Counted from the stretch's first letter, positions 1-10,276 are shown. The stretch: DNA of 64,000 bases from Salvator merianae (GCA_003586115.2 QVOM02000001.1:14831291-14895290), one strand, 5' to 3'. Numbers and translations: made by a program. The notes: generated by a model not told the origin, from the letters alone.

Positions 1-734
1 TTGCGATAATAAAAATACAGTACAATATAATCAGTACAAAACAGTACATTAAAAAATTAAACACAATGATACACTATATATAGAAAAAGAAATAAAAAAA
101 AATCATTCATTAAAAAAAACGCGCTACAGGATCCCTCCTGTGGCTCATGGCCTTTGCTCGGCACCTCTTAATATAAGCAGTGATATAGTAATATAGGCAA
201 GGAAGGAAAGAGGCAGGATAAGAATTGCATTTGGGCAGGCAGCAGCAGAACCCAGCTGTATCTGCTAAGCCACTCCCAGCACATCTGGGTCTTTCCTTTA
301 TCACATCAGTGGTTAGGCTGTTGGGACATCTGGCTACAGTCATATTTAGAAAAGGAATTGTATTTGTAGCGGTCTCTGAAGTTATGTTCCCACCAGGACA
401 GAGGCACCTCCCCAAAAGTATGCTTTCTGATGATGTGTTGTGGTGACAGCCAGCTGGCTTTAAAAGGGGAGGGAGATGTAGAAACCGTGATTCTCTTTGC
501 CAGATGTGGCTAAACTATGACTCCAGCTCTCCCAAGACAAGTTATTATAATCCTTTGATGTGGCAAAACACGGACTTCTGCAAGACAGGCCTTAATGGAT
601 GAATTTTTGCTTACTTCCCAGACTCGTGTGTGCTTTACATGCTTGGGAGGCACAGCCCCACATTTTGTACATATCTAATGCATACCTTCAGTTCAATCCA
701 AATCTGAGACTGTCTTTTCTTTTTCCTGGGATAG

Positions 735-908
735 GTAGCTCCAATAATTAAGGAGCGGATGATGAAGAAAGGGTCCATGATGGTGAGCTACCAACCACAT
801 GGCAACAGGGTTAACTTCTTCCGCCAGGTAGTCACTAACCCAGCGGTCACTAGAGAGGACTTGGATTTCTTCCTGGATGAAATTGAGCAGCTTGGAAAAG
901 ACCTGTAG
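735..908 (+). CDS. CSAD: Cysteine sulfinate decarboxylase, last coding exon (partial gene)
   Basis: The exon starts after the acceptor ...GGGATAG at 734 and reads 57 codons to a TAG stop. The peptide opens VAPIIKERMMKKGSMMVSYQ and ends DEIEQLGKDL. This is the C-terminal end of the PLP-dependent group II decarboxylases GAD, CSAD and GADL1. The ERM-KKGSMM-YQPHG wording is closest to CSAD as I remember it (ERMVKEGSMMIGYQPHG), with GADL1 the main alternative. CSAD converts cysteine sulfinate to hypotaurine in taurine synthesis in the cytosol. The PLP lysine and the rest of the enzyme lie on earlier exons, off the left edge; 1-734 is intron. The frame is intact, so the gene looks functional. Family certain, CSAD rather than GADL1 likely. 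Confidence 0.88.
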   Translation, partial: VAPIIKERMMKKGSMMVSYQPHGNRVNFFRQVVTNPAVTREDLDFFLDEIEQLGKDL

Positions 909-1386
909 GGGGCCTATGTCCTCCAATTCCTTCCTTCCTTCTGCAGCTTACTTCCTGAATCCTTCTGTGATGATACAGGGACTACACACTCCATTGTAGG
1001 GAGTGAAAAATTCTGTTTCTTTGCTGATGTGGATGAACCTTACTCTCTCTCATTTCTTTTCAGAGTTGCATTAAAATCCCTTTTGCTTCTTAAGCTTGCG
1101 TAAACCTTACAAATTGCCTTTTTTTAAAAAGCAAGCAAAGCTAAGCACTGTACAGGTCTTCCTTCGAGGTCTAAATACTGGATTCACTTGTGTGTTTCTA
1201 CATTTTACTTATGCAGCACTATAACTGAAGGTAGCACCTTACAGAGTTTGATAATTGAAAACAAACATGTTTCTGCCCCAAGGAGCTTACTATGGGGGAA
1301 ACAACAAACCAAGAGACAATAGGGAAGGAAGAATGTAGTCAAATGTCATTACCCATATTTAAAGTCTGCCTTCACTTAAAATGAAG

Positions 1387-1392
1387 AATAAA
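1387..1392 (+). terminator. Candidate polyadenylation signal of CSAD
   Basis: An AATAAA hexamer lies about 480 bases after the CSAD stop. It is the first canonical signal I see on this strand after the stop, but no GU-rich downstream element was clearly recognised, so the exact 3' end is uncertain. Confidence 0.35.
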
Positions 1393-2769
1393 GAATGTGC
1401 ATTGATGGTCTTCCAGATGTTGCTGGACTTTAACTGCATTACCTGCAGCCAACATGGCCAGTGGGAACAAATTATAAGGGCTGGGGGTCCAAAACATCCA
1501 TAGGGCTACAGATTCCTCACCTCTGATAAGCCAAAGATCATGCAGAAAAGGCACATCTGGAAGACGGATTTGAAGGTAGCCGTGAGTGGTAGAGCCTGGA
1601 GCAACAGAAGTGCAAGGACTCAATGTGAAACCTGATGATGAAGGGGGATGTTTCACACTGTGCAGAACTTTACTTATTTCCCTCTACCCTGGACCCATCT
1701 TTACAGAGGTGCTGAAGAAGCATCTTCTTTGGAATGCAGCGGTTGGTCTGAAACCATTTCAAAGAGCGTCAAAGACCTCCATTCAGATGGAGCAAATGAT
1801 GTTGTGGAAGTTGTGGAGCAAATGATGATGAGGATGTTGTGGGGAGACAGACCAACAGGCAGGCATGTGATAGAGAGGAAGTGACATTCTGCCCATTTCC
1901 CCACTCTCTGCTCCCCAGCTATTGGCAGTCTTTTTGTTGTTGTTAGAAAAAGTCAGACTCAACAGCTGCAGGGAAGGAGCAGCAGAGGCCCTAAGTGAAG
2001 CTCATACAGGATGCCCCTGACTACCTTCTTCCTGTCTAGTGCACAAGGTTGTGACTGCAGCAGTTCTCGGGGCAATTGATTCTGAAAAACAGCAATACGT
2101 AATCCCAGTTTGTTTGCTGTACCCTTCAGATGTGAGGTCTAAGCAAGTTGCCTGCCTTGCCTAATAGAAAACTGCCTCTGAACAGCAGTCTCAATGTTGT
2201 TCCTTCTTTCAAGAAGATAAGTGGAGGCACATATGCCCTCTTGTAGCCTTTTTTTTGTAGAGGGAGAAAAAGTGGCAAACATGGTCACTTTCCTCAAAGC
2301 AAGGGCTATCCTATGGACAGGGAAACCCCACTGGAAAGGACAGGCTTGGTGAATCAAGTGGGTGCCCAGCAGCAGCAGTGCTAGGTGACAGTACTGAGGC
2401 CCAGAGGCCCTGCAAACAGCCATGGTGTGCTTTGCACAAGGCGTGAACACCCGCCCTTAAAGCTGGCGGCCGCTGCTGGTAGTTTTGAATACCTTTCTTT
2501 TTTTTTCCAAGAGAATCTTCAAATTATTTTTTAGCAGCTTCAAAAGAGCTGTTCCGTAGGATCTAGGCACACCTTGAAAAAGGGACCAAAATGTTACCTT
2601 GCAGGAGTGGTTTGGTGCTACTATTCTATTCTTCTCCTTTACATGCCTTTTATAGCGACTTATGGTAACAAAAGAATGGTGGCGGATAGTGATAAAGTCT
2701 GAAGCAGGAGAACATATCAAATGTAACCAAAGTCTTTAATATCTAATAATAACACGATGCATATTATAA

Positions 2770-2823
2770 AATATACTAATATCACTAAATATGCTAATAT
2801 CACTAAATATACTAATATCACTA
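2770..2823. repeat. 18-bp tandem repeat, three copies
   Basis: Three near-identical units of AATATACTAATATCACTA follow each other directly; the middle one has G for A at one site. It is a short AT-rich minisatellite in the spacer between CSAD and the PYD-DD gene. Confidence 0.85.
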
Positions 2824-3437
2824 ACTAGTAATTGTAGTGGTACTGATTATAAAGCGAACACAGCTATTGCCTCTTAAAAACTCATAAAATTAATTACAAA
2901 TCACAATATTTCTAATGGAAGAAACAACTTGGGTGTATAAAACATTCTGTAGAGATACTATGGCAATCAAAAAAGCTTGAAAAACAATCTATAAGTATCT
3001 CCAGCAGAGTACAACTAGTAATTCGAAAGAATAGATCAAAGATCATTAACAATACAATAGTCGATACACATTGCAACTTCCTATTATGTGTTTTCACACA
3101 ATTCCGTGTTTTACTATTTGTGGTTCATTCTCTTAATGCTCACCATTTTTTTTTTTTGCCACTGCACAATTTTTCACCTTCCCAAGGTGAATTTGAGAGA
3201 GGGGATGGGTGGAGGAGGTCAACTGTCGGAAGGTGCAGAGGACCCAGGGAAGATCTCATCTTAGGAAAAGCACCAACAAGCAGCAGAAGAAACTGGAGGC
3301 TGCAGCAGTTACAGTGCTGGAAGGAACAGGGGCACAAAGGACTCAGAGCTCCCTCCTGGAAAGCTTCTCTGCAAGTTTTTCTGTTGATTGACTGGAATGG
3401 TGGGAACCCTTCAGGGTTGCCTCACATTATGTCCTTC

Positions 3438-3443
3438 TTTATT
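3438..3443 (-). terminator. Candidate polyadenylation signal of the PYD-DD gene
   Basis: TTTATT on the + strand reads AATAAA on the gene strand, about 570 bases beyond the stop at 4009. It is the first canonical signal noticed downstream; use is inferred. Confidence 0.35.
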
Positions 3444-3794
3444 CCCTATGATAGGGGTTACAACTGTTAACAATTCTCCATATGACGCCTGTTAATCTAT
3501 TGTTCCAGCACCATCGGCACACATGGCTTTTTATATCAAGTGAATATGAATGTTTGGCCGGCTCCAGATGCCAGCTGAATATAGCGCCAACAGGCAGTGT
3601 TCCAGAGAAAAGCCTCTCTGGAATGATCACCTGTTGGCTAGACATCACGAAATACCTGGAAGTGCACAAACGTGCATGGTGGATGTGCGTGACGCCACCA
3701 CCGCGCATGCACGGCTGTCTTTTTTCAGCCCACATGCATGCGCGGTGGCCAGAACAACAATGGTGAGTCCGTCTACAACATAACTGAAAGCACT

Positions 3795-3960
3795 ATTTTG
3801 GGAAACCCGCCATCAGAGTCGGATTTTCCCGAAATAGGCTATCATGTATTTTAGGGGTGTGTGTAGCATAGCTATGGTGGGACTGCCACACACATGTGTG
3901 GCAATCCCACCACAGTGGCGACATAATGGCACTATAGTCCCCCCATCTGACTGGGGCTTT
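3795..3960. mobile_element. Decayed family-B inverted-repeat element
   Basis: The core has a palindrome around GGGACTGCCACACA / TGTGTGGCAATCCC and a second half-site reading CACTATAGTCCC. The same CCCAGTATAG / TGGGATTGCC wording occurs in the better copies at 5284, 32509 and 42015. Boundaries are approximate. Confidence 0.5.
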
Positions 3961-4008
3961 AGAGAAGTCCATTTCCTGTCTATCCCTCAAATACATTTAA
4001 ATACATTT

Positions 4009-4295
4009 TCAGTCATTCCCCATTAGGAATCCATAAGCTTCGTACTCAAGAGGCACACCTTCCTGGTTGAGGATGCGGTACAGCTCAGCTGCAGTAGCCT
4101 GTCCTCTCTCGCGGTTTTTCCAAGCACACAGCATGTGGAAGATTTGCATGGGCACGTCATTGTGATTTTCCAATTCAATCTGCTCCAGTTTTTCTTTTTT
4201 CATTCCTAGGAACTGAATCCCAATCTGCTTCCATGTCTTGCCCATGTTTTTGGCCAATGTCATCATCTGTGCCTGAGAGATAAGTTCGGATGGAA
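4009..4295 (-). CDS. PYD-DD adaptor-like gene, exon 2: death domain
   Basis: The acceptor reads TTCCTAAATTTTGCAG on the gene strand, and the exon runs 287 bases to a TGA stop. It encodes residues 111-205. Residues about 114-198 form a death domain: the helix 1-2 motif AKNMGKTWKQIG has the typical Trp (W132), LGMKKEKLEQIE is helix 2-3, and QIFHMLCAWKNRERGQAT carries the conserved helix 5 Trp (W169) and the AT before helix 6. The wording resembles CRADD, PIDD1 and FADD death domains; I cannot rank these without alignment. Death domains bind other death domains in apoptotic and inflammatory complexes in the cytosol. The exon begins with two bases (TT) that complete the single G left by exon 1 at 6486, giving Val111. 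Alternative: the domain could belong to a longer gene with unseen exons, but the exact phase fit favours two exons. Confidence 0.85.
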
Positions 4296-5283
4296 CTGCA
4301 AAATTTAGGAAGTAGTCAGGAACATATGACGTTATGAAATGCACAAAAATGAAGCGGCATGTACATGCACAGGAAAAAAACGAAAGTGTTTTTTAAAGGG
4401 TTATTATTATTTTTTTGCTTTACATTCTGACTTTCTTCCTCAGACCACCACAAGGCATCAAACATTATTCTCCTTCCCTCTACCATACCTTCAGAACAAT
4501 TTTAGAAGGTTGGTTAGGCTGAAAGGCAGTGATTGGCTGAAGACACGCCAGTGGTTTGCTGCCTTGGGCTCTTCTTAAGAAAGACTGGAAATAAACCAAA
4601 AATAGGTGCCTTACTTGCATCTACAGTGAGAAGGAAGACGTTAGAGAAACACTGTGTGACAGTCTAGGGGTATGACTACATGGTTTCATTTTTGCAGTAC
4701 TGATTCAACTGGGGGGCTAAAAAGAGGGCAGGACACTCACATCCTCCCAGTATTTGAGGCACTCTTGCTTATCACTTAGCAGGACAGAAAACTGAAAATG
4801 GCTTGATCTTGTGATTTTCATGTGTCACTCCAAGGATGCAGGGGGCATCTCCTACCTTTGGGGGGTTTCAGGAATGAGTGCTTAAGGGCTTCCCCAAACC
4901 CCATGTCTCTGCTGCCCGCTGCCACTCACCCAGCAGCTGCCCAGCCCAGCTCCTCGAGCTGTGATTGCTTGTCCAAGAATAGCCAAAAGTTGCGTGGGGA
5001 GGGGGGGAATCATGAAGCTGATCCTGAGGTTTCCATTTTTGTGTCTGTGCTCTGGTGTCCGTCTTGTCCACCATTGCTTGTCAAACATGCATTTTCCTAT
5101 CCACTCTTGTAATGATGGAAGATGGAAAAACGCAGCTAGGAAACAGCTAAAACCATTGTAGTCTTCCATTACACATTCACTACGTAAAATTTGAGAAGCT
5201 CACCTTGGGGCTTTGCAAGGGTGGGGAACCCAACCTACTGCAATGTCCCCTCACTTCAGTCTTGGTCAAAAATACAGCAGATC

Positions 5284-5656
5284 CAAGGCTGCCTCCAGGC
5301 GGTGAAAGGAAAATCCAGGATCTTGTTTAGAACCTGCCATTGCCTCTCGCCATTCCTGCCAGACCATTCTTGCAATGCACCCGCTGGCGCAAAATATCCA
5401 GAACTGCAGAAGCTCAAGTGCAAGCACCTGCCTGTGCCCTCATGATTGTGCAGTGGGTATTTTCAGCAGAAAAAAATCCTGGGAGCAAGTGCCAGGCATG
5501 GAAAGTAATTTCACTGTGTGGGAAAACTAGGGTTTGCTGTTCTTTTCTCCAAAATAGCGATATCCCAGGATTTTGCCTCTATATCCCCGGACTATGTTGG
5601 GATTGCCATGGTTACAAAATCCCAGGTTTTAGACCTTGCCTGGATATAACCCTAGA
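5284..5656. mobile_element. Family-B inverted-repeat DNA element
   Basis: The left end reads GGCTGCCTCCAGGCGGTGAAA and the right end TTTTAGACCTTGCCTGGA, matching ends at 42015 (GGGTGCCTCTAGACGG) and 42456 (CATCTGGAGGCACC). The interior shares GCAGGATCTTGTTTAGA with the 42-kb copy. No coding capacity; non-autonomous. Class not fixed because no clear target duplication was found. Confidence 0.65.
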
Positions 5657-6214
5657 GGTTAGGGATTCAAATCCCGTAACTGGTCTGGAAGAGCAGAGAA
5701 AAAAAGTGGGAGGTAGCTTGCACATTTACCTGGAGTCCAAAGAAAGGCTTCATTTCCCTCCCAAACAACCGCACTCATGCATTGTGTATAGCTGATTTGG
5801 TAAATAGAGCAAGTTTGGCTGGCAAGTAAGTGACAAAGCCTGTCTGGGCACTGACCGCTATTCCTTTGGAGCTGGTCAAAAATTCAACACCCCAACAGGA
5901 AGTCCATCACTGATTTGCAGGGATGGAGAAAAGGTACAGGGTAGTTTGTAGTTCAAAAGGGGCAGTGAGGGATCTGATCAAGTCAATGCTCTTACGCACC
6001 CATCTGGAGAGCTTTCTTTGGATTTTTAATGAGATGAGATTTGGGGTGTGATCAGACGGGCTAATTCGGGCGACTTCCGGTCGCTCAGAGGGCGGGCATT
6101 CCAAAGATGCTCACAGGTTGCATTAATGGATACCTCGCAATACCCAGTAACCACAGCAGGGTGGAAACTCTGAACAGGCTTTAAATTTACGTATCCCAGC
6201 CCTTCCAGGGTCCC

Positions 6215-6305
6215 ATCTAAAGTTTTAGTCAAGCTTCAGTCCACTTTTAGATAATGACTAGCCACTTTACTGATGTGTTTTCTCATTCTGGATTAAACCT
6301 TAGAT
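6215..6305. mobile_element. Family-E element fragment
   Basis: TAAAGTTTTAGTCAAGCTTCAGTCCAC through CATTCTGGATTAAACCTTAG matches the copies at 26976-27160 and 39056-39250. Only the core is preserved. Confidence 0.5.
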
Positions 6306-6485
6306 ATGAACGCAGCTCGTGGGGAGCTGTATTATTAGCTCAAGCCTTCCTCGCGCAAGAGTTCCGGCGGGGCATTAAGATTGTAAATACTGTATCCACT
6401 TGCTTGGTACGTACAGGGAACTAAACAGCTGTTCTCTGAAGGGAACTACGGTGCTGTCTTTAACTGTGGGCTTCTCGTGACTCAC

Positions 6486-6816
6486 CTGGCCTTTCTGGGG
6501 CTTCCCTACTCGGAATCTGTCCTCCGCCATTAGCCCCCCCGGGATGGGGATCTGCTGCTTGCGTGTCACATCTGAGTGCCTTGAGGAGATCGCGCCTGTG
6601 CATCTTCTCGAGTATCTGGGCGGTGACTCCCAACTCTCTCTCAGGGTAGAATCGCATGATCAGGTCAGCAAGTTTGACTGCGGAGATATTCTCAAGCCTT
6701 GAGCGAGGGATGCGCCGAGCATCTTCCGGCAAGCACGACAGGTAGTAAGCGAAGGTGTCCAGCTCGCGGTCCCCCAAGTCTTCAAGGATCGATAGGAGTC
6801 GCGGACCCACACTCAT
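6486..6816 (-). CDS. PYD-DD adaptor-like gene, exon 1: pyrin domain
   Basis: The exon encodes residues 1-110 and ends at a strong donor, CAG|GTGAGT. Residues about 5-82 are a pyrin (PYD/DAPIN) domain: RLLSILEDLGDRELDTF for helices 1-2, IPRSRLENISAVKLADLIMR for the family's IPR-x-LE...LADL core, then VTAQILEKMHRRDLLKALR for helices 5-6. The helix 2 lysine patch common in ASC and NLRP pyrin domains is missing here (TFAYYL). Residues 83-113 are a Gly/Pro-rich linker. The ATG at 6816 has a GGCGGC upstream context and gives the usual short PYD N-terminus; another in-frame ATG at 6960 would add 48 unrelated residues. Pyrin domains polymerise with other pyrin domains, as in ASC inflammasomes. With exon 2 the product is 205 aa, PYD-linker-DD. 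Role inferred: adaptor linking a pyrin sensor to a death-domain partner. Confidence 0.87.
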
Positions 6817-6868
6817 GCCGCCGCCTCGCTCGCTCGCAAGGAAGAGGGCAAACAAAAGGCTGTGCGTT

Positions 6869-6878
6869 TTTCTCTTTC
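6869..6878 (-). promoter_or_regulatory. ISRE/IRF-like motif 1
   Basis: TTTCTCTTTC on the + strand reads GAAAGAGAAA on the gene strand, an exact GAAANNGAAA core, 53 bases upstream of the chosen ATG. It may lie in the 5' UTR. Confidence 0.4.
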
Positions 6879-6964
6879 TCTCCGCAACGGAAGGGAAGAT
6901 AAAGGGCGGAAAGCCCCCCTCCTGGTAGCAGGCCGACCAAGGAAGCGCAGAGACTCTCACTCTC

Positions 6965-7004
6965 AGTTTCTTCTTCGCACACGACCACGGGCGCTTTCGT
7001 TTTC
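6965..7004 (-). promoter_or_regulatory. ISRE/IRF-like motifs 2 and 3
   Basis: AGTTTCTTCTTC at 6965-6976 is one base off the AGTTTCNNTTTC ISRE consensus. TTTCGTTTTC at 6995-7004 reads GAAAACGAAA on the gene strand, an exact GAAANNGAAA core. Their closeness to each other and to motif 1 suggests interferon or IRF control, as for many inflammasome genes; use is inferred. Confidence 0.45.
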
Positions 7005-7570
7005 AGTCGCTGGCGCGAAAAGGAAGAAGCGCGCGCAGAGCAGGAAATGCATGGAAGGCTCATCTGGGGGCATTGCGGGGTTAGGGCAGGGCAGGCGGCT
7101 GTATTTTTCTCCTTGCCATGTGAAGAGGATGGAAAGGTGTCTCGCTCTGCAACGGAGCTTGGCGACAGGGACAACAAAAGATGCTTCGGGCTTGGCGATT
7201 TGGTCTCCTGTTTTAGGTCGATGAATCAAGAAAACTGGGCAGAGCCGAGAGAGGATGGAGGCGGCTGTGAAAGCGGCGCGTGGAGAGCGCCTCTTTGCTT
7301 TTTATCCTTACATGCCATCAGATTGACTCCTGCACAAATGTTCGCCTCCACCGACCGGTTTCTAGCGTGATACTGGAGTTCTTCCTAGGTTATTCCTTTA
7401 TGCACTTTTGACCCTTGAAAAGATCCCGATGCAACGACCTTCTGGACCCAGAAGAGTCAACAGCGATCAGCCAGCTCCTAATATCCCCTGGGCATGGGAC
7501 TCCATTCAACTGCGAGCTTGCGAGAAGGCAGATTTTAGAACCCGCACCACGGGAAGCCTGTCCGCAGCGA

Positions 7571-8333
7571 GAAAGGGTGTATGTGGAAGCACTAGGGGGG
7601 AGCTGAAGTGGAGGGAGGCTAGGTTGGATAAATAACTGGGTGGGGAGAGAGGATTAGCAATCAAGGCAGAAGAAGGTAAGGTGGATGACCACAAAGAGCA
7701 GACTGTGTGTGTCTGTGAGATAGGAGGGGAACAGTGCACATAAAGGGACATTGCATATATGAGAGGAATGGTACAGAATACAGGGGTCTATATATGTATG
7801 AGAAAGGGAATTGTGTTCGTGGGAGAGCTTGGGACACTGAAAGACTGGGAAGAAAATGCACTTTGTGCTGTGTGAGAACTCAGTGTGTAATGTGCATGAA
7901 GAAACCTCCTTCGCCATGCTGTGAAACAAACTTTCCCTGCTTTCAGCACCTGCAGATCAAAATTCAAGACACATTCGTGAAACTGCAAGAAGAGGGATAG
8001 TAAATAAAACGGCGTAGCAGCTGACTGAATTAAGTGCAATTCAATATCCAGCATATTAAAAGGCCATAATAAAACTTGCGTTTCAAATTAGTTATGTGGC
8101 CAGATTTATTCATTCTATAGCTGTCTAATAACAAACCCCTTATATATATAAAAAAACAGTGTATAAAAACAATGCAGTTAAAAATTATTACTTAAAAAAA
8201 AAAAAAAACCAGAACAGCCAGGCAGACCTCTAAATGCCTGGATGAATAAAAAAAACTCTTCACCTGGTGTCTAAAAGCATACAGGGTTGCTGCCAGTTTA
8301 GTTCTGCTCAGCGCCATCTCTTTCATCTGTTAA
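7571..8333. other. Intergenic, no gene seen
   Basis: Ordinary intergenic sequence with a run of A and a short repeat-like tail near 8190-8290 (reading AAATGCCTGGATGAATAAAA). No coding signal recognised. Confidence 0.4.
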
Positions 8334-8816
8334 GGGCCCGTTCGCACCTACCTTCTGGAATTCCCCACACCGTCTGTTGGAACAGCACAGCTGCATCTGA
8401 CCATGGCTGCAGTTGCCCTGGAGCTGTCCAAGCCTTGCTTGGAGTGTTCCAGCTGTGGACAACTTGAAAGGTATACACAGGTGTTCCTGTAGCAGTGGGA
8501 ATGGTACGTTTGCCATGGTGCGAGATGAGGGACCTTCAAGGTTTGAACATCCGAACCTTAAGGCTGCCTCCGCCCTCACACACTGGACATAACATACCTT
8601 TGTCCAATCGTGTGAGGGGTGGATGGGATGTCCAATGTCAGGACTTCCCACCAGGAATAGACCACAGATTCCTGTCGTTCACAATCCTCGAGTGGCTGGA
8701 CAGGAACGGGCCTGATCCAGCATTCTAGGTGGGAACAGCCCCAGCTGTTCCTATGCTGCTCTGGCCTGGATTTGTCTGCAGGGACAATTCCAAGCTGATA
8801 AGTGTGAACTTGGCCT
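8334..8816. mobile_element. Probable Harbinger-type inverted-repeat element
   Basis: The left end GGGCCCGTTCGCAC and the right end GTGTGAACTTGGCCT are imperfect inverted repeats. Internal GGAACAGC...AGCTG blocks occur in opposite orientations near both ends. Flanks TAA and TAT differ by one base, so the duplication is not clean. No protein coding. Confidence 0.55.
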
Positions 8817-9695
8817 ATGACTGATTTCAGCCCTAAATAAAGCACTGAAATTGCTCTAATTGTCCTAGCTGGTGACCTTTATTAGGAGAGAGGGTAGTGG
8901 GTTCAACTCTTTAGGGTGTCCTTATGCTCTCTGTGGCTTTTGAAGGCATTAACTACAGCATCCTTCTGGAGCTGGAGAAACTGCTAGAGTTCAACTCATA
9001 CATCCAGGGATGATGTCAGGGGTCTTTTCTTTGGTACTGTGGGATCAAACCTGGAGATTTCTCAGGAAATCATCTTGTTGCGTATGCTTCCAATGCCCAT
9101 TTGAAGCCGCTTCTTCTCTTTTCCATCTGACTCAGGAAAGATAGTTCAGGTGCTTCTCCTTTGCCTGGAGGTGAAGGTTCTCTGTGTTACGGGTTCTTAC
9201 GTCCAGGAAGGGGAGACTTGCCCTGTTCTTGATGGATTTGCAGTGCTTTTGAAATGGCAACAGAGAAACACGCTTGGAATCGTCTTTGTCACTTGAAGTC
9301 TGAGGGTATCAATAGATCAGAGTGACTGTGTTTAGTTGCTTTAGTTCATTCAGCAACTGTGGCCTCTTCTGAACAGGATACCATGCCTGCAGTAATGCAC
9401 ATTATAGTAACGTTTACACTGAATTGCTACAATACACTTGAGTGGTTTGCCCATCAAGGTGCTTTGTAGCTGCAACTGATGCAGAATGCTGCAACAGCAG
9501 TGGGACCCTCCAGTCACACATTTTGACACTTCTGAATGTTTAGCACGGTCTGCCGGGGGTCTGCCAATCCCCAAACCCCGGGTGAATGTTGATATGGAAA
9601 GCTCTAACCATATTATGGACAAATAGCTGAAGGACAACTCCCCCCCCCCCCCATGGACTTGTGTGCTGATATACTGTTGCACATAATTTAACTTA
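8817..9695. other. Intergenic, no gene seen
   Basis: No coding or repeat family was recognised apart from a poly-C run near 9640. Frames here are short and show no domain. Confidence 0.35.
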
Positions 9696-9699
9696 AGGG

Positions 9700-10100
9700 C
9701 AGCTCAAATGGTGCTTGCAAAAGGATGGAAGGATGAGATGAAATGGACCATCGATAATTGGTTTAACTATGGAAGTGAATTTTTGCTTTTTGATTTCTTG
9801 AGAGAAAGAAGAATGATTTATATGGGATATAAGGTTAATACTAGATGGGAGAAAAATTGGAAAAGAAATATTGATTTTTGGTTTATGAACTGATGGGAAT
9901 GAGGCTTTGAAAGAATCGATACAAATAGACTTCCCCAAGAAAAATAACGGACAAAACGTTTTTTGACAACCCATTTCTGGGGGGGAGGGGTGATGGGGGG
10001 GTCAATCTTTTTATATTTAAATGTGTTAATAATATTTTGTTTTGTATGTATTTGCCTTTAATAAAAATAAAACTGCAATTGTCCCCCCCCCCCAAAAAAA
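9700..10100 (+). mobile_element. L1-like LINE 3' end
   Basis: The + strand encodes WKDEMKWTIDNWFNYGSEFL and later RWEKNWKRNIDFWFMN before a stop, in the style of a LINE-1 ORF2 C-terminus. An A-rich tail with AATAAAAATAAAACTGC and a poly-C/poly-A run follows. It is a 5'-truncated copy, as is typical for LINEs. Confidence 0.55.
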
Positions 10101-10189
10101 ATCCTCCTTAAAAATAAGTGTTTTTTTTATGGTGGATGATGAGGTTGCTTTGATGCCCTCACTTTTTTAAAAATGAGCAGAGCATGTAA

Positions 10190-10276
10190 ACCCGGGGTCT
10201 ATACTGGGAATGCCACAAATATGTGTGACATTCCCTGGAGAATCACAGGTTTTGACCCATGTCTGGAGGCACCCCT
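10190..10276. mobile_element. Family-B element, right-end fragment
   Basis: CTATACTGGGAATGCCACAA and CAGGTTTTGACCCATGTCTG followed by GAGGCACCCC match the right half of the 32509-32962 copy. Confidence 0.6.

Larger units (their letters stand above)
909..4008. other. CSAD 3' UTR and tail-to-tail spacer
   Basis: This stretch separates the ends of two convergent genes. The first 500 bases are probably CSAD 3' UTR. No coding signal was recognised. A reversed copy of a short dispersed sequence (see 21655) sits near 1405-1450, an AT-rich part at 2700-3110 includes a small tandem repeat, and a decayed DNA-element fragment lies near 3795-3960. Confidence 0.5.
4296..6485 (-). other. Intron of the PYD-DD gene
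   Basis: It is 2,190 bases with GT-AG ends on the gene strand. It holds a family-B element (5284-5656) and a decayed family-E element (about 6215-6305). I saw no further domain-coding exon in it on the gene strand. Confidence 0.6.
6817..7570 (-). promoter_or_regulatory. CpG-rich promoter region of the PYD-DD gene
   Basis: The bases upstream of the PYD start are much richer in G+C and CpG than the surroundings (for example GCGCGAAAAGGAAGAAGCGC and AAGCGGCGCGTGGAGAGCGC). It is one of only two CpG-dense stretches in the window and the only one next to a gene start. No strong TATA box lies near the ATG; GGATAAAAAG on the gene strand at about 7297-7306 is a weak candidate. It contains the ISRE-like motifs listed separately. 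Confidence 0.6.

Noticed and set aside
693..926. A 77-codon frame on the - strand
   Set aside because: It is the antisense shadow of the CSAD last exon, whose + strand frame matches the decarboxylase family.
5340..5795. A 151-codon frame on the + strand
   Set aside because: It lies mostly in a family-B mobile element and is antisense to the PYD-DD intron.
6817..6960. An upstream ATG at 6960 as the true PYD start
   Set aside because: It would add 48 residues without similarity to any PYD N-terminus; the domain fits the normal short start at 6816.
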